Source: Megascapheus bottae (Eukaryota > Chordata > Mammalia > Rodentia > Geomyidae). Taken from it: DNA of 64,000 nt. Under the pieces are notes generated by a model that saw only the letters and a list, made by a program, of their open reading frames with translations, was not told the origin of the DNA and searched no databases. A program made the position numbers and the translations under genes. Every line of letters begins with the position of its first letter. Position 1 is the first letter of the stretch. Of the stretch, positions 13,318 through 24,145 are shown piece by piece. The stretch is taken from NCBI GenBank assembly GCA_024803745.1, contig JANJXV010000130.1, positions 1,540,501 to 1,604,500 on the forward strand, read 5' to 3'.

Positions 13318-13560
13318 GCCAGGCACATGCTCATTCCAATAATCCTAGCTACCCAAGACGCTCACATATGAGGACAGGAGCTCAAAGCTAGCACGGGCAG
13401 GAAAGCCCAGGAAATTCTTATCTCCAATTTGCCACCAAGAAATCAAAGGCAGAGCTGTTATACAAGTGGCTGAGTATTAACATCAAGTGAAAAATCTAGT
13501 GGATAGCAGCCTGACATCAGTTCAAGGCCCAGATACTGGCATACATACACAAAAAGTTAA
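13318..13560 (+). mobile_element. B1-ID composite SINE
   Basis: The left part, GGCCAGGCACATGCTCATTC followed by AATCCTAGCTACCCAAGACG, is 7SL-derived (B1-like). GGCAGGAAAGCCCAGGAAAT and CTTATCTCCAATTTGCCACC are diagnostic of the local composite family. The right part, ending in GACATCAGTTCAAGGCCCAG, is ID-like. The copy is diverged and its tail is poorly defined. Confidence 0.75.
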
Positions 13561-14115
13561 TTAAAATACAATGAATCAATATCAAACCATGTAATCATAA
13601 TTCAAACTATATTTGCTTCCCTGACTTTTCCAGATATGATGAAGGTTGAATATTCTCCACATAGTCACACTGTTTGAGAGAGCTAATAGGCAAAGCAATA
13701 TCACTGAAAACTTTTGTGCAAAAGTTTCAAGCCTAATATTAATTTATTTAAAATGTTTGAGAAAGTTTGCACAGAAAATTAAAAAAAATATTATTTGGTT
13801 TTACCCCACTTTCTCAAAACTCCTTATATTCGATAGCAGAAGAAATGGAACGGTACAGCATTAACTTATGCACATATCAGCTGTTTCTATCTTAACTAGG
13901 AAGCACTGTTTCATCTCTTATCAGACACAAAATGGATTGAAAGTTAATTGGAAAAGTATTTCAGAAGAAAAGTGGTAGAGAAAGGTCTAATAGGTTTTTG
14001 AAGATGTAAAGATTCATATTTTTATGTTGGAAAGGATACCAAACCAGAGAAAAGTTTCTAGTTAAGAACACAGTGAATATTTTTAATGTATGAAAAACCT
14101 AGCTACAATACAGCA

Positions 14116-14149
14116 AAATAATAATAGTAATAATAATAATAATAATAAA
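14116..14149. repeat. (AAT)n microsatellite
   Basis: There are about eleven AAT units with one interruption (AATAGTAAT). Confidence 0.95.
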
Positions 14150-14239
14150 TCTACAGTTCCACTATACCTAGCAGGTCATGAAATATTTGTGATAAGCTTG
14201 AACAACCACTTTTTCATGAACTTAATAATTTTTTCTTTT

Positions 14240-14520
14240 CTTTTCTTTTTTGGTTAGTCTTGGGTCTTGAACTCTGGGCCTGGGCGCTGTCCCTGAGCTC
14301 TTCACCAAATAAAGGTTATACCCTTTATTTTAAAAGCTATACCTTTTCAAATTAACATTAAAACTTATACCACTTCTGCTTTTCTGGTGGTTAATTGGAG
14401 ATAAGAGTCTTACAGACTTTCATGCCCAGGCTGGCTTTGAACTACAATACTCAGACCTCAGTCTTCTGAGTGGCTAGGATTACAGGTGTGGGTCACTAGC
14501 TCCTAGCTTAATCTTTTTTG
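14240..14520 (-). mobile_element. B1-ID composite SINE with internal insertion
   Basis: The antisense ID part (CTTGAACTCTGGGCCTGGGC, GAGCTCTTCA) is at left. The B1 part (GTGGTTAATTGGAGATAAGA, AGGCTGGCTTTGAACTAC, GGCTAGGATTACAGGTGTGG) is at right. Where other copies read AGCTCAAGGCTAGCACTCTACC, this one has about 65 bp of AT-rich DNA (14305-14372). That DNA starts with a perfect 9-bp inverted repeat, AAATAAAGG (14307-14315) and CCTTTATTT (14322-14330). Confidence 0.75.
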
Positions 14521-14716
14521 CTAAGTACTCACTTTGTTTTCAGATGAGGGACTGCTTTCCCAAGAGCCCTCTTTGTCTCTTGATATCACCTCAAAAACCT
14601 TCTTCTTTTCAGTCACCATCTGTGGATGCCTGCCTAGATATTATATATTCTTCCTGACCCCTGGAACTTGATCTGCATATATTATCATTGTGCATATAGT
14701 AGTTGTGTAGTTCTTT

Positions 14717-14893
14717 TTTGCAAGTCATGGGCTTGACCTCAGGGCCTGGGCACTGTCCTTGGACTTTCTCAAGGCTCAGCACTCTACCACTTGAGCCTCA
14801 GCACCACTTCCAGCATTTTTCTATGTATGTGGTACCAAGGAATTGAACCCTGGTCTTCATGCATGCTAGGCAAGCACTCTGCCACTAGACTGT
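14717..14893 (-). mobile_element. Dimeric ID-like SINE
   Basis: Same architecture as at 11162: plus-strand TTGCAAGTCATGGGCTTGAC, TCTCAAGGCTCAGCACTC, ATGTGGTACCAAGGAATTGA and CATGCTAGGCAAGCACTC. No clear target duplication was seen, suggesting an older or trimmed copy. Confidence 0.85.
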
Positions 14894-15430
14894 TGCCATT
14901 ATTATTTGAATGGTGTTGGGTGTGTCTGGTGTTTACAGAGGAAATGGGTGTAGGAATCTGAGTGGATCAGGTCAAGAAATTTTCCTTTTGTGTGGTGAGT
15001 ACTATGGAATTAGCGTCAAGCATTGACCAGCAACTGACCTTTCTCATGGGACCTGGAACAGAATTTCCTCTGCTGTGATGGACTCCATACTGACAGACAT
15101 AGCCACACCCTAGACTTCAAGAGTTTAGGTGACCTATCACCAGCTTTGATCAATTTTGTGAAAGACAGGCTGTTCACCCTGGCATTTGCAGACAATTACC
15201 AAATATAGTGATACTCATGGAGACATTTAGCTTGTCGACTGCTTCACAGATAGGTTTTTCTGCTCATAAGTATTTCACTGTACAGCTGTCATTAAGACCT
15301 AAATGCTCAGGCTTACAGAATACACATTATTCTCACTTATTTTATTGTGTCAAAGTGGTTATGTGGTGCTTCTGTATTTCCTGAATAAATATCAGTTTTA
15401 AAGTATAGCCGTCTTTCAAAAAATGTTTTT
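14894..15430. other. Unclassified non-coding stretch
   Basis: No gene was seen. There is a long, apparently unique stretch with an AATAAA at about 15383, just before the SINE at 15432. A fossil LTR or LINE is possible but I cannot match one. Confidence 0.35.
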
Positions 15431-15431
15431 G

Positions 15432-15645
15432 TTTTTAAGCTCACACCTGTAATAGTAGCTACTCAGGAGGCTTAGGTCTTGAGGATCATGGTTCAAAGCC
15501 AGCCCAGGCAGAAAAGTCCGCATGAGACTCTTCTCTCCAATTAACCACTCAAAAACCAGTAGTGGAGCTGTACCTCAAAATGGTAGAAAAGAGAGCTCAG
15601 GGACACCCACCATCTAGGTTTTGAGTTCACACCCCATGACTGACT
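15432..15645 (+). mobile_element. B1-ID composite SINE
   Basis: AGCTACTCAGGAGGCTTAGG, CATGGTTCAAAGCCAGCCC and CTTCTCTCCAATTAACCACT define the B1 half. A degraded ID half ends near TTGAGTTCACACCCC. Confidence 0.8.
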
Positions 15646-15951
15646 TAAAAAAAAAAGTTTAATTTTGCTGATATTCCCAGAATTAATTCTATTTTGACCT
15701 TTTGGGACAGTGGGCTGGTGGGCTGGAGGACTTTCAGTCTCTCTGGATCTCAACACTATGATTATGGATGCAGGAAGGCGTCTCTAGGGATTATGGGTAA
15801 AACCTATACTCAATAAACACCTAGGTCCTGTAATAACTCTGTAGGTTCCTATCCTTACTGTGCAAAGTCATCATAAACATGGCAACTTATGACAGTATAC
15901 AAACAATAATAGAACTCAAGAAAACAGCACTGTTTTCTAGTACCTTTTCTC

Positions 15952-16300
15952 TAAAAAAAAAAAAAAAAAAAAGGTGGGGCAGTGGCAGTGGCTCAAGTCT
16001 ATAATTCTAGCTACCTGGGAGCCAGAGATTGGAAGATCAAGATTCAAGGCTAGTCTAGTTCAAAAAATAAATAAATAAATTGTTTCTGAGATTCCATCTC
16101 AACAGTGGTACACCCTGGGGAAGCATAACGAAAAGGATTGCAGTCCAGGCTGGCCCAGGCATAAAGCAAAATCCTATCTGGAACATAATCAAACCAGCAA
16201 GTGGTCGGCAGCGTGATTCAAGAGATAGAGCACCTGTCTTTGCAAGCTCAGAATCCTGAGTTCAAATCCTACCATTGCAAACTAAAAAGCAAAAACAAGA
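15952..16300 (+). mobile_element. Old B1/ID composite cluster, preceded by poly(A)
   Basis: A run of about 20 A (15952-15972) precedes a B1-like unit (GGCAGTGGCTCAAGTCTATA, TTCTAGCTACCTGGGAGCC). An (AAAT)n stretch (16066-16080) and a second piece (GTCCAGGCTGGCCCAGGCA) follow, then an ID-like unit with B box (GAGTTCAAATCC at about 16257-16268). The order suggests two joined or nested insertions. Confidence 0.65.
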
Positions 16301-16943
16301 GCAAAAGCGTGTGTCCATGCCTGGCGTGCCATTCACTGGCAGCAGAAACTCAGAAGGAGGCGGGAGTTGTAAGACAGGATAGGAACATTTAGTTTAATTG
16401 CCTGGGGAGGGTCAGAAACAACTCTTTGTTCAGCCCCACCAAGCTAATTAGTTGAAAAAACAACATTCTCAGCCCATAAACAAGAGTCTTTTTTTTTCTA
16501 TAAGCAATTAGGAATGACCCTAATCTTATTCACTTAAACATACATCCCACAGCAAAGCTGGAAAGACACCAAAGCATTGGAAAGACACCAAAGTTGAGGC
16601 TGCACAACTGCCTTTGTGAATCCTCAAAGCTTCCCAATGAAAGATCAACTGCCCTTCCTTCGAAGATTTTCTTCTTTGCTTTCTCCTGAGCATAAATTTC
16701 CAGATGTGCAGCAGGTGACAGCAGGAAGCCAGAGTTCTAACCCATCATAATAACCCAGCCCTTCCCCTGCCCAACCTCACACCTCACACATTGCTCCCTA
16801 CTGGACAGTTTGCATTGTCTCTGCCTTCTGCCAGCCTGGAAATACTGTGAGGCCCAGTGAAGAGCCATCATCTGCCATCTGAGTGCTCTACTGCTTTACA
16901 CAGGGAAAGGATGAAGCAAACTATTGTTGAATAAACCAATGGA

Positions 16944-17222
16944 GGATGGATGGATGGATGGATGGATGGATATGAAAGGAAGGAAGATAGATGGATGATG
17001 GATAGAAGGATAGGGAATGGATAGGATAGATGATGGGTGGAAAGGTTAAAGAGAGGAAGAAAGGAAAAAGGAGGAAAGAGGAGGACAGGAGTTTCTTTAA
17101 TAGGGAATAAAGAGATCATTTGTTAGTATAAAGATTTGCAAATGATCACAGCAAATAACACTTCAAATGGGAGAGAGGGGAGAAGAGGAAGAGGGGGGGG
17201 GAGAGGGAGAGAGGAGGGGTGA
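16944..17222. repeat. (GGAT)n microsatellite and purine-rich tract
   Basis: Perfect GGAT units at about 16944-16970 decay into GATAGATGGATG variants up to about 17040. A G/A-rich tract then runs intermittently to about 17222, including a run of nine G near 17195. Overlapping frames (for example 17123-17341) are artefacts of this composition. Confidence 0.9.
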
Positions 17223-17565
17223 GGCTGGTGCTCCAAGGTTGAGGGGTAACTTAAAAAAAATAATCCAACTAACAGAAAGAATGACTGGTGCAGCCAGGAG
17301 CAGAATTCAAATTTTGGAGCTCTATTCTCCCAGCTGGGCACTTAAGAGTTTGGCTCGTGTGGTGGTGGCAGTTCACGGAGAGTTCAAATCCCCTCACAGA
17401 CACGTGTGGGTGAATAAGTGGCATAGTCTTTCTTTCTTCCAAGTGCTTGATAGAAGCTTCCAGATGTATGGGGGTGTGCATAAGAGAGCCTCGAGTGCTC
17501 CACTCTCGATGGAGTCTATAAATATGCATGTTGGGTATCATGAATCATTTAGAGCTGGCTTGGTT

Positions 17566-17585
17566 GCTTTTCTTTTCTTTTCTTT

Positions 17586-17621
<36 letters not shown>

Positions 17622-17702
17622 TTTTTCTTTCCCTTCCTTCCTTCCTTCCTTCCTTCCTTCCTTCCTTCCTTCCTTCCTTCCTTCCTTCCTTCCTTCCTTC
17701 CT
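17566..17702. repeat. Compound (TTTC)n-(TTCC)n polypyrimidine microsatellite
   Basis: CTTTT/TTTC units run from about 17566 to 17630 and then switch to perfect CCTT units up to 17702. It is a 137-bp uninterrupted pyrimidine tract on the plus strand. Its translation (PSFLPSFL...) explains the end of an apparent 181-codon frame. Confidence 0.97.
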
Positions 17703-18185
17703 GGCTATCTAACTTTATTCTTGAAACTTCTTGCTAAGTTTGAAAGGACACCAAGGCGGAGAGAAATGTAGTTACCAGCGAGCTTGAGGCTTAGGGGTGA
17801 ACACTTGGGCTCTTTCACCACTTTCAGAATTTGTTATCTCCGCTTATTTCGCTTTGGACTTTGAGTTTACTTCCCCTCGTGGGGGCTCTGTCTCCACGTC
17901 AGAACAAAGGGATACTAAGTCCACGCAGTGTGTGGATATAAAACACTAGTACAGCAGACAGAAGGAGCACGCAGAATGGCTGGCCTCCTTCCTTTCCTCG
18001 TATGACTCTAGTCCACAGCCAAATCTAACTACATCATACGACAGCCAGGCCTCAAAGGTTAGCAATTACCAGTCAATAAATGTTGCTCAAATAGAAAGTA
18101 ATGGAGGAAGCTGCTTCTGACAGGGTCTCAGCCAAGCTATGCTACAGTAAGAAAACACTAAGTCTGTTGTTTTCATATCCTATGC

Positions 18186-18285
18186 TCTCCCTTCTTCCTC
18201 CCTTTTTCTCTCTCTCTCCTTCCCTCCTTTCTTCCCTCCCCCCTCCCTCCCTCCTCCTCCTCTCCTTTTCCCTCTCCCTCTCTTC
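18186..18285. repeat. CT-rich low-complexity tract
   Basis: Almost entirely C and T (CTCTCTCTCCTTCCCTCC and similar), lying directly upstream of an antisense ID/B1 remnant. Confidence 0.9.
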
Positions 18286-18490
18286 TGGTGTAAGACTTGA
18301 ACCCAGAACTTCACATATGCTAGCCAAACATGGGACTACTTGTGTCACACCCCATCCCTAGATACTGATTGTTTTATTTTTGTGTTTTTGGAGACAGAGT
18401 CCCTCTACTACCTTTATCTGAGTTGGCCTTGGTCTTGTGATTCTCTCAAGTAGCTGGAATGACAGATTTGTGGTACTATACCTGGCTATC
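18286..18490 (-). mobile_element. Old ID plus B1 composite
   Basis: The antisense ID part (GACTTGAACCCAGAACTTC, CATATGCTAGCCAAACATG) is followed by an antisense B1 part (TTTTGGAGACAGAGTC, CTCTCAAGTAGCTGGAATGAC). It is more diverged than the dimeric SINEs. Confidence 0.65.
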
Positions 18491-19624
18491 ATAAATAACC
18501 TCTTCCACCCTCATACTTTGTGTTTGCCTGGATAGCTTTGTCACCCCCCTCCAGTCCACCCCCAGGGTGTTGTTCTAGAAACTGCCATCATAGAAAAAAA
18601 AACATTAACCTACCATCGATGGTCCACAGGTAAACACCTGACCCAATCAGAGTCCTCCTCTGAGATCGGGATACTGGGAACTTGTATTGATTGTATTGGT
18701 TTGCCAGATCAGCTTGAGACCTGCTGATATCTGTGTCTACTTTCACATGGACACATAGATATCATATGATATTCTCCCACAGAGGAGTGGAGAATGCCAG
18801 TCTAAGTGAAGAGATTGGGTAGGAAAAGGCGATTCAAAGATAAGACGAATTGATAGAAGAGGTGGGCGTGGAAATGTGGAAAAGTCCCAGTTTCCACTCA
18901 GACACATGACCTGCTCACGTGCCTTCCACGAATCACCCCAGTATTCTGATTTCCTGAAACTCACCATGTTTCTGTCACAACCAAGAGTCAAGGTCTGCCA
19001 ACTTTAACGTTTTGGTTAAGTTCAAAATAATTTCAAATTACTCTTTTATTTCAGATCATTTCCATGTGAATTCTTGCCCACTAAGAAAACAGGAAGAATG
19101 GTTTTCTAGAACCATCCACTCACCCCCACCCACCTACCTACAGAGTATACCTCACTCAGACCAGTGCCCCAGCTAAGGACTGGAAGCTACTCTGTCTACA
19201 TTCTAACAGCTGGCTCCTAGTGCCTCTCCTGAAGGAATGGCTTCTACCTGTCACTGCATGTGGGCTGGTTCAGTTTGGAATTGGAGTGGGGGAGAGTGAG
19301 GGATAGTTTAGAACCAGAGCGGAAGATCTCCTTTCAAGCAACTGACCTCACTCAATGAGAACAAGGAGAGCCAGCAAGGTCAGTATGTGAACTTGGCCTA
19401 TATCCAAGGAACATATACAGTCTCCACTCAAACCTTTCTGTCTGGAATATAATAGGCCCTGAGAGACAGCCTATGAGCCAGTGAACTTGACCCCAACAGC
19501 CATCCTTCACTTTTCTCACCTCCAACACCCTCCCCCGCAAACTTCTTCCCTCTCCATTAATTGTCCCTGGCCCTAAAGCTGTCACACCTTCCCAGGAAAG
19601 GAATCATTTCTAGTTTCATGTTGC
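18491..19624. other. Non-coding stretch, no gene
   Basis: No coding evidence was found. It contains a perfect 12-bp palindrome ACCATCGATGGT at 18612-18623. Around 18630-18700 there is an ATTGG/CCAAT-containing run (CACCTGACCCAATCAGAGTC) reminiscent of old LTR or LINE 3' sequence that I cannot classify. Confidence 0.4.
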
Positions 19625-19730
19625 ATAATATGAAGCAAGGATTTGAGGACAATGGTTTCAAATCTAATTATGGTACTACATGGACCTCCTGTCTGACCTC
19701 GGCTTTCAAGATCAATACAGATGTTTTGTC
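19625..19730 (+). repeat. Probable MIR fragment
   Basis: The pattern GGATTTGAGGACAATGGTTTC, AAATCTAATTATGGTACTAC, ACCTCCTGTCTGACCTCGG loosely follows MIR (GGACTCTGGAGCC...GGTTCAAATCC...GCCACTTACTAGCTGTGTGACCTTGG). It is diverged. Confidence 0.4.
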
Positions 19731-19985
19731 TGTTTCCATCATCTGGGTAGTTTTCAAACCAAAGTTAAGTTTACTCCCAGGTTCAGTGCTGAGTCTTTCT
19801 AGAAGAGAGCCCTTCCATATAGAAAGGGCACACTACCATCTAATGGGGCATCTTGGCCTTCAAAACTTTCTGGTAGGATCCATGTTCCCAGCCACCCCCT
19901 CTCCTCCCCCCCCCACAGATGGGCACTAAAAATATTTGTAGGGTGAATTAAAGGGAACGAAGGTAGTTAGAAATTTTGTTAGTGT

Positions 19986-20215
19986 AAACTGGGTACCAGT
20001 GGCTCATGCCTGTAACACTGGCAACTCAGGAGGCTGAGATCTGAGGATCTGAGTTTCAAAGTCAGCCCAGGCAGGAAAATTTATGAAACTCTCATGTCTA
20101 ATTAATACTGTGGCTTAACCAGAGAGTTCTAAGCATCAATCAACCAATCATTCAGTCAGTCAATCTAAGGGTCAGCACCCAGGTTCTGAGTTCAACACTC
20201 AGTTCTGGCATGTGT
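19986..20215 (+). mobile_element. B1-ID composite SINE
   Basis: GGGTACCAGTGGCTCATGCC, GCAACTCAGGAGGCTGAGAT and TCAGCCCAGGCAGGAAAATT mark the B1 half. The ID half is degenerate and ends at GGTTCTGAGTTCAACACTC. Confidence 0.85.
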
Positions 20216-20217
20216 GT

Positions 20218-20282
20218 GAGCATACTTTTGTGTGTGTGCGCGTGTGTTTATGCATGTGTACACACACACGCACACACACATA
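20218..20282. repeat. (TG)n/(CA)n dinucleotide tract
   Basis: TG-rich sequence (TGTGTGTGCGCGTGTG) is followed by CACACACACGCACACACACA. The sequence switches strand sense and so forms a weak inverted repeat. Confidence 0.9.
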
Positions 20283-20309
20283 ATCTTAACAGAGCATACA
20301 TTTTTTTTA

Positions 20310-20400
20310 AAACCAGGTTCAGAAAAGTTGGATGTCTTGCTCAACATCACACAGCTCATGTGGCAAGATTGGAACTCTAGGTAATCAGTGGTTGATCACC
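20310..20400 (-). repeat. MIR fragment
   Basis: GGTTCAGAAAAGTTGGATG, CTTGCTCAACATCACACAGC, TGGCAAGATTGGAACTC is an antisense MIR: AGAGAGGTTAAGTGACTTGC, CCAAGGTCACACAGC, then the GATTTGAAC region. Confidence 0.75.
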
Positions 20401-20589
20401 TATTACTGGTGTCCTGCTTGACATGGAGGCTAATAATGCTAACATTCATTAACTCTACCAAGAATCTCATAATTTAAAAGAAGACCAAGGGATGAGTACA
20501 TTTGTATAATGGTTACTACTGATTGCCATTATTGACTGAGTTTCGTGCCTGTAACCCCATCCTCCCATGCATATACATTCTCATGTAAT

Positions 20590-20710
20590 CCGTCTTAGAA
20601 TGGTAGGAGAGGACAGATGATACTTTACAAGTAGGGAAACTGAGGCACAGAAGGTTCAGTTGTTTCGCCTGGGTCACCACACAAGTCCACAGCCACTCAG
20701 TAGCTGGACC
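20590..20710 (-). repeat. MIR fragment
   Basis: ACTTTACAAGTAGGGAAACT, GAGGCACAGAAGGTTCAG, GGGTCACCACACAAGTC follows the antisense MIR core closely. Confidence 0.8.
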
Positions 20711-20786
20711 AAGGTAGACCCCAGAGACCTGTGCTCTTTGCCTTGAGCATTGATATCCCCAGGCATAAGATGGGAAGCACGATCTT

Positions 20787-21000
20787 CAAGAACCATTTTT
20801 TTGCCAGTCCTGGGCCTTGAACTCAGGGCCTGAGCACTGTCCTTGGGCTTTCTCAAGGCTAGAGCTCTACCACTTGAGCTACAGCACCATTTCTGGCTTT
20901 TTTCTATGTATGTGGTACAGAGGAATTGAACCCAGGTCCTTGTGCATGCTAGGCAAGCACTCTACCACTAGAGCACTCCTGGCCCAAGAACCATTTTTTT
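20787..21000 (-). mobile_element. Dimeric ID-like SINE with 16-bp target site duplication
   Basis: The body is at 20803-20984. On the plus strand it runs TTGCCAGTCCTGGGCCTTGA through GAGCTCTACCACTTGAGCTA, the ATGTGGTACAGAGG linker and CATGCTAGGCAAGCACTC. CAAGAACCATTTTTTT is repeated exactly at 20787-20802 and 20985-21000. The perfect duplication indicates a comparatively recent insertion. The tRNA-derived A and B boxes are on the minus strand. Confidence 0.93.
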
Positions 21001-21454
21001 AAGGCAGGCTGTACATCCAGTGTCCTGCATGGACTGCCAGGAGATGCAGCAAACCCAATGGACTTGATGAGACTCAACCTCAAACCTACCAAGTGCCCAT
21101 GCCATGTGGTGGACACACAGAGGGCAGGTCAAAGAGGGAAACAAAGAGACCTATGCCAGCGTGAACTGGGTGGAAGCCACAGGAAGACCACAACGGCACA
21201 ATGCACAGAAGTAACTCCCATTACTCTGCTGAGACTCTGGGCATTCATCACAGCAGAGCAAGAAATGGGGTGCCCAGGACCTAGAAAAGACCCAGGACCC
21301 TAGCAGCAGACAGCGTTGGAGCCTTTCACCTGGAAGGTCTTTGGAGCCATTTGGATTCCTTTTCCAATGATCTTCCTGGTGTGATAATACACATTCTCAT
21401 TCACACATTGCCTTGTGGATCCTTCTTGATGTTCTTCCCTTACGTGGAATGCCA

Positions 21455-21669
21455 GAAAACATACTGACCACCACAGGACAGGGTGGCCCAATGGCATTGT
21501 CTAGCATACACAATGCCCTGGGTTCAATTCCTTAGTACACAGAAAAAGCCAGAAGTGGTGTTGTGGCTCAAGTGGTAGAGAGCTAGCTTTGAGAAAGCTC
21601 AAGGACAGTGCCCAGGCTCTGAGTTTAAGCGCCAGGACTGGCAAAAAAAAGGAAAAAACAACTGACCAC
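21455..21669 (+). mobile_element. Dimeric ID-like SINE with imperfect target site duplication
   Basis: The body is at about 21481-21651. Its head runs GGGTGGCCCAATGGCATTG to GGGTTCAATTCC. The second monomer is GGCTCAAGTGGTAGAG to GAGTTTAAGCGCCAGGACTG, followed by an A-tail. Flanks GAAAACATACTGACCAC (21455-21471) and GAAAAAACAACTGACCAC (21652-21669) look like a duplication that has since diverged, although the left copy ends about 9 bp before the recognisable head. Confidence 0.85.
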
Positions 21670-21984
21670 ATAGAAGGTACTTAACAAGTGTCTACTGGTT
21701 GGCCAAAGGACTGCCCACCCAGGCCTACCTGGCACTGGTCATTTTAGAGCTGTCTAAGGAATCGATTTTATTTCAAACAGGTTGTAAGATACTATTTTCT
21801 TTTCTTTTCCTTTTTACTCTTCCTTGACAATGAAGTGCCTTTGAAAGTTCCTAAGTGATAGATATTATCCTACAATCAAATGTTACCCTGCTGTTTGATA
21901 TCTATTCAAATCCAGTCTGGGCTAACTCTCATGTGCCAGATGCTTGGGTTGAACTAAGTTTGCTGAATCTTCAAAACAACCCTG

Positions 21985-22110
21985 AAAAGGGGGGGGGGAA
22001 GAGAAGTGGCAGGGGAGGGGGAGGAAGGGGGAAATTCTATCGTCTGTTTTCCTAGATAAGGGAACTGAGGCACGTGCGTGAGTTTATTTGTTCACAACAT
22101 GGTGGACCTG
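21985..22110 (-). repeat. G-rich run followed by MIR fragment
   Basis: A G/A-rich tract (including nine G) occupies about 21985-22030. TCTGTTTTCCTAGATAAGGG, AACTGAGGCACGTGCGTGAG and CATGGTGGACCTGAACTTG then match an antisense MIR, from the TTTTACAGATGAGG region to the GGATTTGAAC region. Confidence 0.65.
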
Positions 22111-24107
22111 AACTTGAGCACATAAGTGAGTTCACCAGCTCATAAATGGCTGGGTAAAGGTTTCACCTCTGTTCTCTTTGCCCCAGAGCCCTGGCTCTGT
22201 CACCTCCATAGAAGCTCCTGGAAATGTCTTGGTGATAAACATCCAGATGACCATGGCTGTGATAACTTTGTACTGGCCAACACCTATCACCTTGCTCTAT
22301 CCTATGTAGGTGTCCACCTCATCACTTAAAAGAACAACTTCATTTGCTCAGCAGAGCCTCTGTGAAGCAAAGTTCTTTTTTTTTTATCCTGAGGAAGAAG
22401 CCGAGACTAACAAGGTGGAGACTTGACCTCCACAGGGATGGGAGTTCAAGTCACAACCAGTGGCCTCTAGATCAGATGCCATCTACCTGGTTGGGAGTGG
22501 AGGCTCCAATCTCAGCGCACCACTCTCAGCTCAACCCATCCCATCCCTCCTCCACCCAGAAAGAACAAAAGGAAACCTTCCCTGGAAGCACCAAGCAAAG
22601 ATGTCAGCATCCTGTGTCGCCATAGCAACCAGCCCTCCTCCATCTCCTCAGGAGGAGGGGGGGGAAGCAAAAGTCAAACTGAGCCTCCTGTGGAACATTC
22701 TGTGGGTAAACACCAGGACCAGTGTGTTTGGGCCTCTGTTTTCTCACGTCAATAGGGTGAATCATTCTTGGAACAGGGGCTGGGAAGCTGACCAGGTTCC
22801 TAAGTAGATAAGGTTAATGGTGCTCTTCCAGAGATGGCGGGGTCACTTTGAAAATTAATCCTGTTTTATTTTATTTTCTTTCCTCTAGAATGTGGGCTTA
22901 TACATGAGCAGATTCAAAATCAGAGAAGAGAAGCCAACAGCAGTTCCTGGCAAGGGATCTGTAAGCATTACCACATCCCCTTTTAGGCTGACATCATCTT
23001 ATTGCCCATCTCTTGGCAAGGTCTTGTCAACTTGAAGATTGGCAGATAGGAGAAAGAACACAGCAAGAAACCAAGGGATGTGAAAGCTTGGTGCCACTGT
23101 GTTCACAATGTCTAACCTGAGTCCTGGTGGAGGCCTTGCTCATTCCTAGTCTAGTTACAGACTGCAGCTATGAGCAATGATTTGGTTTGGGGCTCAGGGG
23201 TTGTTGGGGGGAGTGCTTTTGTTGCCAATATTTGATCTTGGTAGGAGAGGACGTGGAAGCTGAGGTTAGAAAGACAAGAAGCAGTAAGCTATAGGACCAT
23301 GTAGAAAGAACATCTCAGACCAAAGTCATAAGCAGGTTCCAGGGTAATAACTACTCTCTCTGGATGGAAGTGGGTAGTGGGCTCTATAAGAGAAGTGTGG
23401 GGGTGGGGGGTATGGATAGGACATGGAAACTGTGGTGGAGGGGGGAGTGAACTAGGAATGTGATGGAAGTTTTATGCTAAATATTGTGTGAAGTCATTGG
23501 CAAATTCTAAGGCAAAGCAAAGGGAAGGGGCTATGTTATTCTCAGAGCCTGGCCTATATAACCAGTACTCAAACATGGGATGAATGAGCTGAGATAATGC
23601 ACAGAAGTGTTTTTCAAGCAGTGAAGTATTGCAGAAAATTTTGAGATCACAAAACTATTGCAGACTTCTAGGTAGCAAGGAGGGAAAGCGAGAAGCATCT
23701 GATTCGTAGAACACCCCATCCCTGTGAAAATCACTCCGAGCCACATCAAGATGCAAAGCTGGCAAGAGCCCCACCCACACAGACTTCTGAAGAAATCACC
23801 AGCAAGGAATTCTTTCTTGTCCACCAGAGACAGAACAGGAAGGTGAAGAAGGGCAGGGCAGGGGGGTGGAGAGGGAAAGCCCTGAGAGCTGAGATCTGTG
23901 TGGCTCTGGTGTGGAGGAAGTAGGTTCTAATGAAGTACTGACTTCCCCACTGACCTCTTCTCCACAATGCAGCTGCTTTATTAGAGCCACTTGGTGGCTG
24001 GGATAGCCAGAGTTGTGACTGAAGAAGGAATGAACAGTGGGACCTTGTTGCAAAGAAGATGTGAGCTGGAAAGTGGGGGGAAGGGTAGTTCAGGATACAG
24101 GGTGTGC
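22111..24107. other. Non-coding stretch, no gene
   Basis: No supported gene. Several frames of 60-130 codons overlap on both strands without domain similarity. Weak fossils are possible: MIR at 22720-22780 (GGGCCTCTGTTTTCTCACG, plus) and L2 3' end at 23540-23600 (GCCTGGCCTATATAACCAGT). The interval 23200-23460 is purine- and G-rich. Confidence 0.5.
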
Positions 24108-24145
24108 CACACACACACACACACACGCACACACACACACACACA
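24108..24145. repeat. (CA)n microsatellite
   Basis: About nineteen CA units with a single G interruption. Confidence 0.97.

Noticed and set aside
16944..17040. GGAT units considered as a possible CRISPR-like or satellite array
   Set aside because: Four-base units without spacers. It is a plain microsatellite.
17167..17737. 181-codon and 69-codon plus-strand frames
   Set aside because: They run from a G/A-rich tract into the (TTTC)n-(TTCC)n array. The C-terminus is a FLPS repeat caused by the microsatellite.
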